The notes: a model not told the origin generated them from the letters alone. A DNA stretch of 64,000 nucleotides from Typhlomys cinereus (GCA_023101885.1 JALPQD010000392.1:2030576-2094575), one strand, 5' to 3'. Counted from the stretch's first letter, positions 41,990 through 52,905 are shown. Numbers and translations: made by a program.

Positions 41990-44088
41990 CTTGGGGCGAA
42001 CGGATCTTCTGAAATACAGAATGCATTGGAACCTATTCCTCCAGCACTCAATGGTGGTCCTTCTAGGACCCCAACTTACCCATCTAGCCCAAACCCTGGG
42101 CAGCCACTGACTACCTCCTCATCTGAGGCTCCTCCTCATCAGTTGACAGTGATCGAGGTCTTAACTCGGTGCCATGACTGCAGCAGTGAACAGGTGCTGC
42201 CTACGTGGAATCAGGTCCAACCGAAATAGCCAGTGAAATGTCTATCATAACAGTGGGTGGGACCCAAGGCCCAAGGTAGGGAGACACACCTGTCAGCAGG
42301 TGGCTTCTCCTTCAACATTGAGGGGTTCCTCGGTGGATTCTCCCCTCCCCGGAGGATTCTTCTGGGAAGAGACAGTAATATTCACTTGTCTCTCCATCTT
42401 GGAAGGTCCCTGAGAGGTTGCCAACTCCAAGGGCACTGTAGCCTCCCAGCCCCCAACGACAGCCACTGACGGGCACGCCAGCCCCCCCCACCCCTTGCTC
42501 TGAGGCAATCCTTGCCATCATCGGCTGCCTGGCCTCCTGCCTTGAAAGCTGAGCATCTCTTGAGTGTGATGACGGCTTTGCCAGGCCCAGGGACGATGAT
42601 GTCATTGTTCCCACCGATGATCAGCATGAAGTCAGACTTTGGAAAGGTGCCTGCTCTTTGCCAGGTGGAGGCGGGGAGGGGGGGGCTGGAGTGAAGCAGG
42701 CTGGTGGGGGGGCCCCAGAGACTGGGAGGGGGCTCCTATTGCTGGTGCCTGGACAGTACACAGGAAGGGTTACGTGCTGCAGAAGGCTGAGCCGCTGTGT
42801 ACGTAGAGGTACCTGCCTGCCTTCCTCAGTGCTACAGGGACATTGAAATGCCCAGGACTAAACACTTTCAAAGCCTCCTTCCCTTGTTCCAAATGCCCTG
42901 ATTCTCGCCTGGACCAGATCCAAACAGTTGCTACCATCTAGCACATCCAGGGACCTGTTTAGAGATCCCTGCTGCTTGACACCTAAGTTTCCTATGGGCA
43001 GTTTGGTCACAACTCCAGGATGAGGTGCAGGGCTGTAAGGACTTGGCTTAGCCTTTTGGCGACTGGGCACCTCTTAGGCCCTGCCATGTGCCCCAAGGGA
43101 CAAGGCTCCCGAGTCTAAGCCCTGCTGGCAAGAAGGTCTTTCCTGCCACCATGGGAAATGGGCCATGCAGAATCTGCGGTGGCTTCCCGTGCCTGGTGTT
43201 GGACGGTAGCGCAGGGGCATTCTAGTCCAGCCCACGTATTACACGGGGGAGCAGAAGATCACTAGCTCGTGTCATGTACTAAGCTGGTGACTAAGCAGAA
43301 ACTCTTGATGGTGCCCAAGATCCTGATACCCAGGAGAGCAAAGACGTCAAAGACCACAGAGCTGCCCGACATTCTCCCGATCCCCATTTATTGCCATAGT
43401 CGTCTCTCCTGTTTCTTGGCACCTGTGACCTTCTTACTGGAATTCCTGACATTTCCACGAGTTTGGGTAGATTTGCATCACAGCAAATCAGCAGGGTGCC
43501 AGTCACAGACTTATCACTTGGCAACCTGGTGCCCACCTGGTAGTGGCTTCCATCTGGCAGCCCTGTATAAATGTGACCCAAAGATGTGTCTTCTACCACT
43601 GCCCAGGGTGTTTTTTTTTTTTTTTTTTTTTTTTTTAATTGAGTAAGTTGCTACTTTTAGACCTTACAGGACATTTCATATCCAAGTCTTTCCTTATATG
43701 ACAATGGCTACATCCAGGCATCCTGGTGCCCTGTTTATGCAGGAAGAACCAAGAATATATGCTCTGGCTTGTCCCCTCCCGCCCCTTCTCCCTGGCTGGC
43801 TTCTGTTATTTGCCGGGTCACCGACACTGCAGTTTGCCATGCTTGTTCAGGATGTCTGGTGTCTTGGGACAGCGACGCTCTGGATGGTGTGAAAGTCCGC
43901 ATAGCATCCATTATCATTCCGCAGGGTTCAGGCTCTGGGCCCAGGCCTGCCACAGCAACAGTCATTGGCTGAGCGGCTGGTTCCTCCCCTTCTCTGCCCA
44001 CTCACTCTTTTAACAGTGCCTTTCTTTCTCCTACCAGCCTTTCAGGAGGTGGAGGCCAAGCTGCAGGAAGCAGATTGGGGGTGCTCAG
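41990..44088. other. Unique intergenic DNA, 2.1 kb
   Basis: Contains a minus-strand open frame (42382-42627) with no recognised family, a G-rich patch (42659-42735), and T30 at 43611-43638. Nothing supports an exon: no bounded splice pair with a known domain. Confidence 0.4.
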
Positions 44089-44089
44089 G

Positions 44090-44275
44090 ATTATAGCCTG
44101 GCTTTGATTCCAACTGAGGTCTTTCTAGATCATGGTTTGGTATAGCCGCGGACAGAACCGCCAGCCGCCATCCCTTCCCCGCCATGGTATTCTGTTATTC
44201 TCTGAATTGTAAGCCAAAGCAAACCTCTTTCTTTTGTAAGTCATCCAGCCTCAACCCTTCTGTTATAGTGGCAGG
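44090..44275 (+). repeat. LTR 3' fragment, MaLR-like
   Basis: 'CCCCGCCATGGTATTCTGTT', 'TGAATTGTAAGCCAAAGCAA' and 'TTTTGTAAGTCATCCAGCCT' match the 3' portion of MST-type LTRs (gccaaataaacctctttc...ttacccagcct). Confidence 0.6.
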
Positions 44276-44289
44276 AAAGGAATGGTGGG

Positions 44290-45272
44290 GTCTCCTCCAC
44301 CAAACTGGAGGATGTCCTCAAAGGATACTTTTGTGCCCCACACCTCCTTTGATTCCCATGGAAGACCCATCACTGCCTTGCGGGGTGGGACGCAGTGAGC
44401 TTTGAAGCTGCTCTTTCCTCCACCTCCTTCTAGGGCATGTGATGTCAGTGGGTGGTGGCAGCCAGCGGGCAGGCAGCTTCCTGCTGGGGCCGCAGGGCTG
44501 CGTCTAAGCTGGCAGCAGGAAGAAGTTCCCTGAATGTTCTGAACATTTGGGACACAGGAAGGGCTGCGACTTTTTAAGCTCTCTTTGTTTTGGAGGAGGG
44601 TCCGGAGCCCACAGGGAGGAGGGAAGCAGAACCAGGAAAGCAGAGGACCTGCTCTGCACGGGCAGTGCGCGAGCCTGCCATGGCAGCCCTGGGTCCCTGG
44701 GCACTCCTGCCCTGCACATGTCACACGTGCACACAGACAGAACATACCCACACCTCCTCACACCTTCCCTGGGGTACCCAGAGATGCAAACACATGGACC
44801 GTCCTGGCAGGAGTATGCTCAGAAGCTGAGACGGCTGTGTACAAAGCCTCGGCACAAAGAGGGACATCCACACTGGGCAAAGGCAAACACATGCATCTGG
44901 ACACATGGTGCCTGCCACACGGACACAGCCAGACATGTGGCACCACCGTACACAGACACCCAGACATGTAGGTGCTGAGACACACTTGGAAACTCTGATG
45001 GCCCTTCTTGTACAAAGAAAGAATTCCAGACTGAACACACACGCACGTGTTTACCCGGGGCCAGCCTGCTGTGTTCTCAGCCTCAGACCTCTGGGGACAG
45101 TGACAGGCAAGATAGAGTTTCAAGGCTACCCAGTGGACAGAACAGGGAGGTTTTCATCTCTTTCTTCTCTCTGTGGTGTTCTTCTTTCTAGAAGGTTCCA
45201 CTCACTCCATGTCCTTGCTTACTTTATAAATCTGAATTCTTTCACAAAGTAAACCAGGGTGTGGTTAAGAAG
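44290..45272. other. Unique DNA, CA-rich in part
   Basis: 44690-45060 is rich in CACAC/GACAC. An ATG at 44680 in good Kozak context starts a 50-codon frame, but it runs into the CA-rich part. No gene supported. Confidence 0.4.
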
Positions 45273-45274
45273 CG

Positions 45275-45390
45275 AGGAAAGTGAGGTGTAGTGATAGACT
45301 TGAAATGCTAGCACTTGGGGTTGATTGGTGGGGGGGGGTGAGAGTTCCAGACAAGCCTGAGTTGCATGACAAGACCCTGATTTCCGACCA
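45275..45390 (+). repeat. B1 SINE, diverged
   Basis: 'GAAATGCTAGCACTTGGGGT', 'GAGAGTTCCAGACAAGCCTG' and 'GAGTTGCATGACAAGACCCT' follow B1 order; a G9 run interrupts it. Confidence 0.7.
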
Positions 45391-45484
45391 AACACCCAGG
45401 GGGCATTTCTATCCAGATTTAGCCCAAAGAGGTAAAGAAAAGAGGCCGAAAGAAAATATCTCAGAAAGATTTCCCATAACCGCC

Positions 45485-46594
45485 TGTTATAGTTTGAATG
45501 TGAGTTATATACCCCCACGGGCTCATGCATTTGAATCCTTAGCTGTTACCAGTGTTTAGGAAGGTCAAGGCCTTTCTACCCCCAGACCCCAGACCAGACT
45601 GGACCCACTCCTGCTCAGGAGGTGACCTCCAATACCAATCAGGATGGAGCCAAGGGCAGTGCAGGAACAGCAAAACTGAAAGCAACCACAAACCATAATC
45701 CAGAACTCCAGAGACCCTACATTAATCACCTGGAACCAGACCAGCCAAATCTCTCCCCATCCTAAAGCGCAGGGAAACTTGCGGAAGAGGGAGCGGCAAG
45801 ATTGTAAGAGCCTCAAGATGGGGAGGACCAACAATATGCAAGATGTTCCATCCACACAAGCTTGGGCCACAGTAGCCATAATCAGACTTTGCTTGACCTG
45901 TGAAATGACTGACATGTCAACGACCCCCCAAAGTCTAGCATGGATCCCAGGCACTAGGATCCTTAAAGGCAAGGGATTAACAGTCATAAAAGTGTTCCCA
46001 TACCAAAGGGGAACCCAAGAAAGGGCTCTGGGCAATGTTAATGAGTCCTTACACCTCACTAGAATGGAGGACTCAGAGGGAAGTTTGGCATTCACTGAAA
46101 AGGAGGCTCCAGGGAATGGGAGGGGGAAGGGGGAGACACTGGAAAAGGGAGGGTGGGGAGTGAAAAGAAGGGGAAAGGGGGGAGGGTGTAAGGGGAACTG
46201 GGGAGGGGTGGAAGGGGGGAGGGAAATGGGATACCTATTAAGCTTGTATGATTGGGGAAAAATAAATGAATACAATAAAGAAAGGAAGGTCATGGCATCT
46301 TTGAGAGGTGGAGCCTTGCTGGAGGAAGGCATGTCACAAGGGTGGGCCTTGAGGTTGGTCAGCCCCGCCCTGCTGCTGCTACGAGTCGGCTCTTGGAGTT
46401 TGTAATTTGCTCTCTCTGCCTCCATGACGGGCGTGACTTAAGGCTCCCCCAGTTTCTACCAACCAGCCATGTCTTTTCCGCCATAACGGACTGCATCTCC
46501 CCTCTAGAATCGTAAGTTGAATAAATCTCCTTTTCTCCCCTCAAGTTGCTTGAGTCTCGGGTATCTCATAGCAGCAGAAAGATTTGCTGGTACA
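45485..46594 (+). repeat. LTR (TG..CA, about 390 bases) split by an L1
   Basis: Left piece 45485-45567 starts TGTTATAGTTTGAATGTGAG. Right piece 46283-46594 has 'GAGAGGTGGAGCCTTGCTGG', 'GACTGCATCTCCCCTCTAGA', 'GTTGAATAAATCTCC' (poly(A) signal) and ends CTGGTACA. Pieces join in order when the L1 is removed. The same class as 23283-23718. Confidence 0.85.
45568..46282 (+). mobile_element. L1 3' end inserted in the LTR, 715 bases
   Basis: Truncated at its 5' side; ends with a G-rich purine tract (46105-46235) then AATAAATGAATACAATAAAG. Flanked by AGGAAGGTCA (45558-45567 and 46283-46292), an exact 10-bp target duplication. The wording of the purine tract matches the L1 end at 47467-47644. It is the best-preserved L1 in the window. 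Minus and plus open frames here are L1 3' UTR artefacts. Confidence 0.9.
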
Positions 46595-46644
46595 CCCCTT
46601 AACAACAAAAGGAGAGAAGGAGATGGAACATTCTCGTGGGGTCT

Positions 46645-46712
46645 GGGAGTGAATTCAATGGTAAAACACCTGACTGGCATGTAGAAAGCCCAGGGATTCA
46701 TCCCCAGCGTTG
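46645..46712 (+). repeat. ID-like SINE fragment
   Basis: 'GAGTGAATTCAATGGTAAAA' and 'GCATGTAGAAAGCCCAGGGA' then 'TTCATCCCCAGCG' resemble an ID head with its B box. Confidence 0.6.
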
Positions 46713-46754
46713 AAACAAGCAAAAGTCACCCCAGGTCAGGTGCAATTTGGTGGT

Positions 46755-47175
46755 TGTCATAGTTAAGCACAGGTGTCAACTTGACTGTTGAGGGTTTGGG
46801 CTCTGGGCACAGTCGTAGAGAGTTGATGGTTGAGTTAAGCCCAGAGCAAACCTGAAGGAGATTATCCAGCTGATGGGGAAGACCCAGCCCATGGTGGGTG
46901 GGATTAGGCCCTGGATAAATCACAGAGAACTGGTTGAGAGAGTTGGCATCCTTCTGTATACGTGGCCAGACATGCTGGTCTGGCAAGTAAGGATTGTCCA
47001 TCTCTCAGCCGTTATGCAGTGCTGTGGCCAGTTCCCTCGGCCCTGGTGTTGGTGCGTGCTCTCCCGACAAGTTGGACTGAGAATTGTAACCGGACTGTCA
47101 TAAGAAAGTAAACTCCTTGTTCCCTTAAGCTGTGTGATGGTCATTTATCAGCAACCATGCAGACGAACTGCAATA
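46755..47175 (+). repeat. LTR family 1, copy 4, with exact 5-bp target duplication
   Basis: Starts TGTCATAGTTAAGCACAGGT, ends GAACTGCAATA; GTGGT flanks at 46750-46754 and 47176-47180. About 85-90% identical by eye to copy 2. Confidence 0.93.
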
Positions 47176-47179
47176 GTGG

Positions 47180-47450
47180 TGGAGGACTTGCCTCACAGGA
47201 ATAACATGCCTGAGCCATGCAAACAAGATCCCAAAACCCAATGTCCACCTTTAATTCCTCCTTTCACCTGAGCTGGTTGCCGGGAAAGGCTCCTCTCTTC
47301 CAATCACCCAGGGCTCTCTGGAGAGGGCCAGAGACCCAGCAGGCTCCTACCCCAGGCAGAAGGGATCTTCTGCATGTGCCAGGCAATCTGGGAGGAGAAG
47401 GCGCTGGGGGAACTGCAGGAAGACAGGACCCGATTGGGAAGTGTCTCCTA
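47180..47450. other. Unique intergenic DNA
   Basis: No repeat recognised. Confidence 0.35.
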
Positions 47451-47466
47451 CTCTACCCAAATCTTT

Positions 47467-47644
47467 TTTTTTTCTTTTTTTTTTTTTATTTCAGCTCATA
47501 CAAACTTATTAGGTACACCAGTTCCCTCCCTTCCTCCTCCTCCCCCCCGTACCCCCTGCTCCCCCTCCCCACCCTTCTCCCTCCCCATCTCCCAGTGCCT
47601 CCCGCCCCAATTCCCAGAGAGTCCTTTCTTGTGCATGTCTGATT
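47467..47644 (-). mobile_element. L1 3' end, 5'-truncated, with exact 15-bp target duplication
   Basis: Poly-T (poly(A) complement) then 'TTCAGCTCATACAAACTTAT' and a C-rich tract, complement of the L1 3' UTR seen at 46100-46270. Flanked by TCTACCCAAATCTTT at 47452-47466 and 47645-47659. Only about 180 bases survive. Confidence 0.93.
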
Positions 47645-47659
47645 TCTACCCAAATCTTT

Positions 47660-48082
47660 GGGGAGAATTCTATGCTGTTTGGACTCAGGATCCCAGGAAG
47701 GACGCGACCATGTAGGGAGGAATTTGTATAATTTGTATAATTATAATTTGCATATTAACGCCAGATGGATGAAGGTCTCAGCAAACCATACATAGGTCTC
47801 AGGGAAGCAAGGCGAGAGCCCCAGGCACTGTCTGGGCCATGCACAGAGGGAGATATACAAACCTAAAGATCTGAGCACTATGGGAACTGTGGATTTGGTT
47901 GGATTTTTGGATGGAGTGGGGGTCCCTTTATATTTCTGTCTCTGTGTATTGTGGAATGCTCTGTGATGTTGCATTTCTGTCTGTGGTTTGGGAATTTTGT
48001 TTCCTATACACTGTTGTGAAGTCTGCTCCTATTTGAAGGTTTCCTTTGAAATAATACAATTTTAGCTTATTACAGAAAACAG
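47660..48082. other. Unique intergenic DNA
   Basis: TTTGTATAA is repeated twice at 47727-47745. No other feature. Confidence 0.4.
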
Positions 48083-48083
48083 G

Positions 48084-48158
48084 CGATGTACAGATTACAT
48101 ACAGTAAAATGCACATAGTTGACGATGTACAGATTACATACAGTAAAATGCACATAGT
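48084..48158. repeat. 39-bp tandem duplication, two copies
   Basis: CGATGTACAGATTACATACA starts at 48084 and again at 48123; the copies are identical over the aligned part, ending TGCACATAGT. Period 39. Confidence 0.93.
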
Positions 48159-48159
48159 C

Positions 48160-48508
48160 GTAGACTACTGACTGATAAATAAGTGATTCGCCACATGCAT
48201 ACAGGACACTGCTTAGACAAGACACAAGGCGCTCCCATGGTAGCACAGGGGCCCTCCTGGGACAACCTTTCTTAGACCCCTTTCTTCTTCCTTAGAACCC
48301 TTCAGCAGATGTCCACTACTGCTAAGGAGATGATATAAGCTGCTTTGCCCCGGCTCCTGTGTGGGCAGCTGGCCCGCGCCCTGCTGTCCTGTGGGAAGAC
48401 CAACACAGGTGTGCTCAGCCCGATCATCAGCCTGTTCAGTCCCTGAGTTGATCTTGGGTTGACCCTGGCCCTGATGGTGTTCCAGAGGCCACACAATGCC
48501 AGGTGTCC
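48160..48508. other. Unique intergenic DNA
   Basis: No named feature. Confidence 0.4.
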
Positions 48509-48509
48509 T

Positions 48510-48533
48510 CTGTGTGTGTGTGTGCGTGCGCGC

Positions 48534-48583
<50 letters not shown>

Positions 48584-48588
48584 GCAAG
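48510..48588. repeat. Alternating purine-pyrimidine tract (TG/CG)
   Basis: (TG)n with CGCGCGCG at the left and CGCGCATGCGCGC at the right, about 78 bases without a break in alternation apart from the edges. Strongest Z-DNA candidate in the window. Confidence 0.93.
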
Positions 48589-48644
48589 CACATGTTTTGA
48601 ATCTCTTATCATTTTGGGCTCTTGGGTCATCTGAGAACATCTTC

Positions 48645-48790
48645 ATTTATTTATTACCTTTTAACCTAGTTATACGAGCTCAATGGGTAGGCACCTTCAC
48701 CCCCTCTTTCCCCTTCCCCTTTTCCTTCCCCCTTGTTGTCCCCCATCCTCTCCCCCTTTCCCTCACTTGATCCCCCCTTTCCTCCTTCCT
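48645..48790 (-). repeat. L1 3' end (antisense)
   Basis: 'CATTTATTTATTACCTTTTA', 'ATACGAGCTCAATGGGTAGG' and a C/T-rich run match the complement of the L1 3' end at 46180-46280. Confidence 0.8.
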
Positions 48791-49014
48791 CCTCTCTTGG
48801 GGTTTCCAGCCTGCTAAGCACATCTTACCTGACTCTGCTTGTGACTTATTTCTGGGCATCTTATTCTTCCAGGCCAAGGAGAAGAGAATAAAGATTTACC
48901 TGGAGTCCAAAGCTTCACAGGTTTCAAAGCATGGTAGGCCTCGGGAAGATGCTAGATGTGACTCTGGGCTTTTGAACATGGACAAGCCTAGAGGTGCTGC
49001 ACTGATCTCATCTT

Positions 49015-49265
49015 TTGTCGAACACCTACTATGTGCTGGATGTGAAAGCACTTTATGCTCAGTATCTCATGTAATCTAGCACCTCCCTCAACCTTCTCCT
49101 TCCTATTTATTTCTCAGTGTGGCCGAAGAGTTATCACCTCCTGGTGGTGCTGTTAAGATATCTGTCTTATAGACAAAGATACTGAGGTCCAGAGAAGATG
49201 AGTGATTTGCTCAAGACTTGAAACAGTATTTGATGTCAGGGTACTCAAATCCCAAGACCTCCAGT
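49015..49265 (-). repeat. MIR SINE (antisense) with an insertion
   Basis: 'CCTACTATGTGCTGGATGTG', 'AAGCACTTTATGCTCAGTAT', 'CTCATGTAATCTAGCACC' and 'TACTGAGGTCCAGAGAAGAT' are complement MIR landmarks; a roughly 60-base piece (49085-49145) interrupts them. Confidence 0.75.
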
Positions 49266-49269
49266 AGAG

Positions 49270-50078
49270 CCTCCTTTGCACAAGCCAGGCACCCGGCCCT
49301 TGTTTTCCAATGTCACCCAAGATAAGGAATGAATAGCCTATGCAGCGAGGAACGTGCTTGGGTGCTTTGATTTGCTCCCTAGGAAAACAAATCAGATAGT
49401 TAAAGGTCGTGTTCTTGTTGTCCCTTCTTGTAGCTGACCAGGCAGAGGGACGCTGGGGCCAGCAGATATGGACAGACTGCTCTGAACAGATAAAGGTTTG
49501 GGGGCAGTTCTTGGACCCGTGGCTCTGTTACACAATGTAGGGGTATCAGTGTGTCTGGCTCCTATCGCTAGGCACAGCACAGAGCCCTGACCGTCCCCGC
49601 ACGCCTGCCACAGAGAGGTGACGGTGAGTGGGCTGTGCCCGATAAGTCCTTGATGTGACATTGGCTACCATGCCTTCCCTTGGGGACTGTCCCCTCTTCA
49701 TCCGTGAACCAGTGGGGATGGGCCAGATCATGCCCAGAGCTCTATCTGTGGTAACTATGCAAGGGTGGTGCCACGCTCTGGGCATTCACCAGCTGTTGGC
49801 AGACAACGTCCTCGACCTTCTCCTTCCAATTTATTCCTTGGTTTCGTCAAAAGGAGCATCATAGTACTGGTAGTGAAATAAAACCCGTCCAAAAGATGGC
49901 CACTCTGTTGGGTTTCCATAATCTCATTTTCTACTGATGTAATTCACACGGGGTTTGTAAGACCCGGAGCTGCTACGGCTGGCTTTGGCTCCTGCCTCTG
50001 TTAGCTCATCGGGAGGTCACAGGCAATGACGGGAAACTCATCCTTTGGCCAGCACTTGACAGTTTATACAGTAGCCAA
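49270..50078. other. Unique intergenic DNA
   Basis: No feature recognised; opposing frames only. Confidence 0.4.
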
Positions 50079-50079
50079 G

Positions 50080-50270
50080 AATCTTTGTTCTGAACTCATC
50101 TTCTGGGTTCTAACCCAACTCGTTCCCAGATTGCTGGACAGCTTTAGGCAAATCTCCATCTGTTTTCTCTCTAGAGGGAGAAATAATAGTCTTCGACACA
50201 CAGGGACGCTGCGCGTACTCACTTATCTGACATCCTTTAAACACCCAGTGCCGGGCTCAAAGTGAGAGCC
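50080..50270 (+). repeat. MIR SINE
   Basis: 'AGCTTTAGGCAAATCTCCAT', 'CTGTTTTCTCTCTAGAGGGA', 'CCAGTGCCGGGCTC' match sense MIR. Confidence 0.65.
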
Positions 50271-50274
50271 CTGA

Positions 50275-50670
50275 GATCGGCTGCACTTTTTATGAATGGG
50301 CTCATGTTTGCTTTCTGATCTTATCTCCCCCCCTGCAATCTACTCCAGATCTCAGATCTGTGAGATCTTAGGACCCTGTCCTGGATCCCCTGAGGTGGAA
50401 GAGGCCTCTGGCTGCTGATGCGCATTCCTCAAGCTAAGGCCCTTCCCAGCTCCCGCCGTGCTCACCTCTGCGCCTCCCAGAGGACAACCGACCGAGGCCA
50501 CACCCCCTCCCGGAAGAGGGCGCTTCCTGGGTTTGCTCCACATTGTCTTCTCTTTGAATCCTCTCTGCCCCTCTCTGCTCACCAGTCTGGGTGGGGGTGG
50601 GAGTGGTGTCTTCCAAGAGCACTCACGCTTCTCAGATCCTCGATGCTCTTCCCACCTAGCTACCACTCAC
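50275..50670. other. Unique intergenic DNA
   Basis: No feature recognised. Confidence 0.4.
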
Positions 50671-50671
50671 T

Positions 50672-51250
50672 GGTATCTCTCTGTCTGTCTGTCTGTCTAT
50701 CTAATCTATCTATATTCTATTTGTCATCAATTATCTCTATCATATCTATCATCTGTCTATCATCTGTATTAATAATCTATCATCTACCTACCTTCTATCA
50801 ATAACACACCCTCAGTCAATTATCTATCATTTATCTATCCATCATTTTTCACCTATCATAAGTCTATTATATCTCTCATCTCTCATCCATCATCAATCAT
50901 CTCTATCATCTACTTATATATGTTCATCAACTATATCTATCATTAGTTCATTATTTCTATCCTTATCATCATTACTTACCCATGTATAATCTATCAATCA
51001 ATCAACAATCATATTACCTATCATCTAATTTGTATCTACCATCTATCACCAGTAAGTTACCATCTGTCTGCCTATTATCTATGTATCTATCTTTATCAAT
51101 AATTCTATCATCTATCTACTGTTTACTATCAATCATCTATCATCTATCTGTTTTCAATCAATATGTATTTATATATCCATCATTTGTTCAGTGACTGTGT
51201 AAATATAAGCACATTCATCCATCCATCATCCATCCACCCATACATTTAAT
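50672..51250. repeat. Degenerate (TATC/GATA)n array, about 580 bases
   Basis: Starts with clean CTGTCTGTCTGTCTATC and continues with ATCTATC, CATCTATC, CATCAAT variants, ending in (CATC)n near 51215-51240. Complement strand is GATA-rich. Frames through it are meaningless Ser/Tyr/Leu-rich strings. Confidence 0.95.
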
Positions 51251-51254
51251 TTAC

Positions 51255-51900
51255 TTTTTGTCTTCACAGTCTGCTGTGTATTCCGCTTAGTAGATAGTCT
51301 AAAGGAACGAATCAGGATTTCCAGGGACTATTGATAGAAGACATATTTACTCATAGGTCACCACGGGTCAATCCACTGACTTCCTTTTCTCAGCCCAAAT
51401 CAGGACATGTCCACATGCCAAATATTTGAAATAGCGACATCCTGGAATATCAAAGCAAATATTTGACAGATGCTTTAAAAATCCCTGGTTCAGCCCTGGG
51501 TTTCAGAGGGTGGTGAGTTTCCCGGCACCTGGCTCTGCCCCTTGGCAAGGACTGTGTGTGGCTGGGGCAGCCGTTGAATATAAAACATGTCACGTGGCAA
51601 GTGCCCAACTTGCCCAGTGCCTCTCTCAGACATGGGCATTGGTCTCCTGGGCTTCTTTGCTTGTCTACTGTTTGTGGCTTCGGTTCTTTTTCTTTTGGCT
51701 GAGGGGGGCTGTCAGAACTCGAGGCTGAGCACTGCACTGAATGCTGCTTTGTGTGGCTGTTGGTGAAGGGCCCACACCCCTGATCTGATCCTTGCCCACC
51801 CTTTGACTTGACACAAGACCTTTCTACTGTCTGCATGTGGCAAAGCCACAGAACCTGCCTGCCGCTCCCTACAAACAAGCAGGCTCCTTCCGGCCATTTG
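51255..51900. other. Unique intergenic DNA
   Basis: No feature recognised. Confidence 0.4.
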
Positions 51901-51904
51901 TTTA

Positions 51905-51960
51905 CTTATAGGCAGACAGAGAGCAAGGGAGAGAAAGAGGGAGAGAGAGAGAACACATAG

Positions 51961-52001
<41 letters not shown>

Positions 52002-52125
52002 TTGGGGGTCAGTCAGAGGACAACTCTGTAAAGTTGGTTCTCTCCTTCCAATATGTGGGCTCCAAGGACCGAGCACAGGTTGTCAGGTTTGTGTGGAGGT
52101 GCCTTCAGCCACTGGGCATCACCTT
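51905..52125 (-). repeat. B3-like SINE (antisense) with (GT)n
   Basis: GAGA tract, (GT)17 at about 51965-51999, 'GTTGGTTCTCTCCTTCCAAT', 'ATGTGGGCTCCAAGGACCGA' and 'CAGGTTGTCAGGTTTG' match the complement of B3. Confidence 0.82.
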
Positions 52126-52134
52126 GGCCCTCCT

Positions 52135-52415
52135 TGCCATGTTACCTTTGTGCCTTGAGTCCTCTGCCTGAAATGCCTTCTCCATCCTTGTTTGCTTGGT
52201 GAAGGATCACACTGCCGAGGGACCACCTCCTCCAGGAAGCCTTCCTTGGTTCTCCCAGGTCCTCTGCCCAATCTGCAGTGTTTATCCTGCTCCTCTATCC
52301 ACTGCTAGATCGTGTACAGTCTGGACCCGGCGACTGTGCCTTTTTCCATAGCCTCTGGAACCTACCAAAGTGTCTGACCCAAGGCAGCTGTTCAGAAAGT
52401 TTTGATGAATTACCA
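52135..52415 (+). repeat. L2 LINE 3' region
   Basis: 'GCCTGAAATGCCTTCTCCAT', 'CCTCCTCCAGGAAGCCTTCC', 'TTCCATAGCCTCTGGAACCT' and 'GATGAATTACC' follow the L2 3' end order. Confidence 0.8.
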
Positions 52416-52565
52416 TGTTATCTCGTTTAGAATAACATTTCTATGAAGGGTGACTTAGAGCTTCTAGACCAGTGGTTTTGACCTGTTCCTGGGAGAACCA
52501 CAGTGGGAGGGGCAATACTGGGTGAAAAGGGGGGTTGAGTAGGTAGGACTCCAATCTCCAGCTCC

Positions 52566-52905
52566 CCCGTCTTCGTGCCAGAACGTTTGGTTTAGAAAAC
52601 AGCCGCCGGGGGATTGTGCATGAATCCAGCCTCAGGCGGGCAGGCCCCGGGCCCCGTGGCTTGCAGCTGGGCTGCCTCGCCGCTTCTGTCTGCAGCAATA
52701 GCAACCACGTCAGCCCCGATGACGAGAACTGGATGTGGTTGCGATGCATCGTGCTGTGTGGGAAAGCATTCGATGAACTGCACAAGCGTCACCCGTGGTG
52801 ATGAACTCACAGGAGCCCGGCAGCCCCAGCCACCTCCTGACGTGGGACCTGGAAGACGGGGTTCAGTTGCAAGGCGTTTTTTCCTCTGGGCGTAACACGG
52901 TGCCA
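52566..52905. promoter_or_regulatory. CpG-rich unique block
   Basis: About 24 CpG in 335 bases in roughly 58-60% GC, observed/expected near 0.8 by hand count, the highest in the window. Open frames run through it on both strands (52592-52906 minus; 52614-52895 plus) with no recognised domain. No TATA box. Could be an orphan CpG island, an exon of unknown gene or recent transposed DNA; evidence does not separate these. Confidence 0.4.

Noticed and set aside
42382..42694. Minus-strand open frame near 42627 with a hydrophobic Ile/Gly-rich start, upstream open to a C-rich tract
   Set aside because: No family recognised, no good splice pair, and the frame later turns Gly/Arg/Trp-rich as random GC-rich frames do. 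A protein search would be decisive: a strong ortholog hit supports, none refutes.
44680..44830. ATG in good Kozak context with a hydrophobic N-terminus
   Set aside because: Runs directly into CA-rich sequence; no 5' splice site consensus or conserved continuation seen.
45779..46405. 208-codon plus frame
   Set aside because: Same L1 3' UTR and LTR sequence, with Gly/Lys-rich low-complexity middle; not an L1 ORF2 motif.
45565..46425. 286-codon minus frame, the longest in the window
   Set aside because: It lies within the L1 3' UTR, its purine tract (Pro/Phe/Leu-rich as translated) and the LTR. It is the antisense of a retrotransposon, not a gene.
48284..48646. Frames with His/Thr repeats
   Set aside because: Translation of the CA/TG tract.
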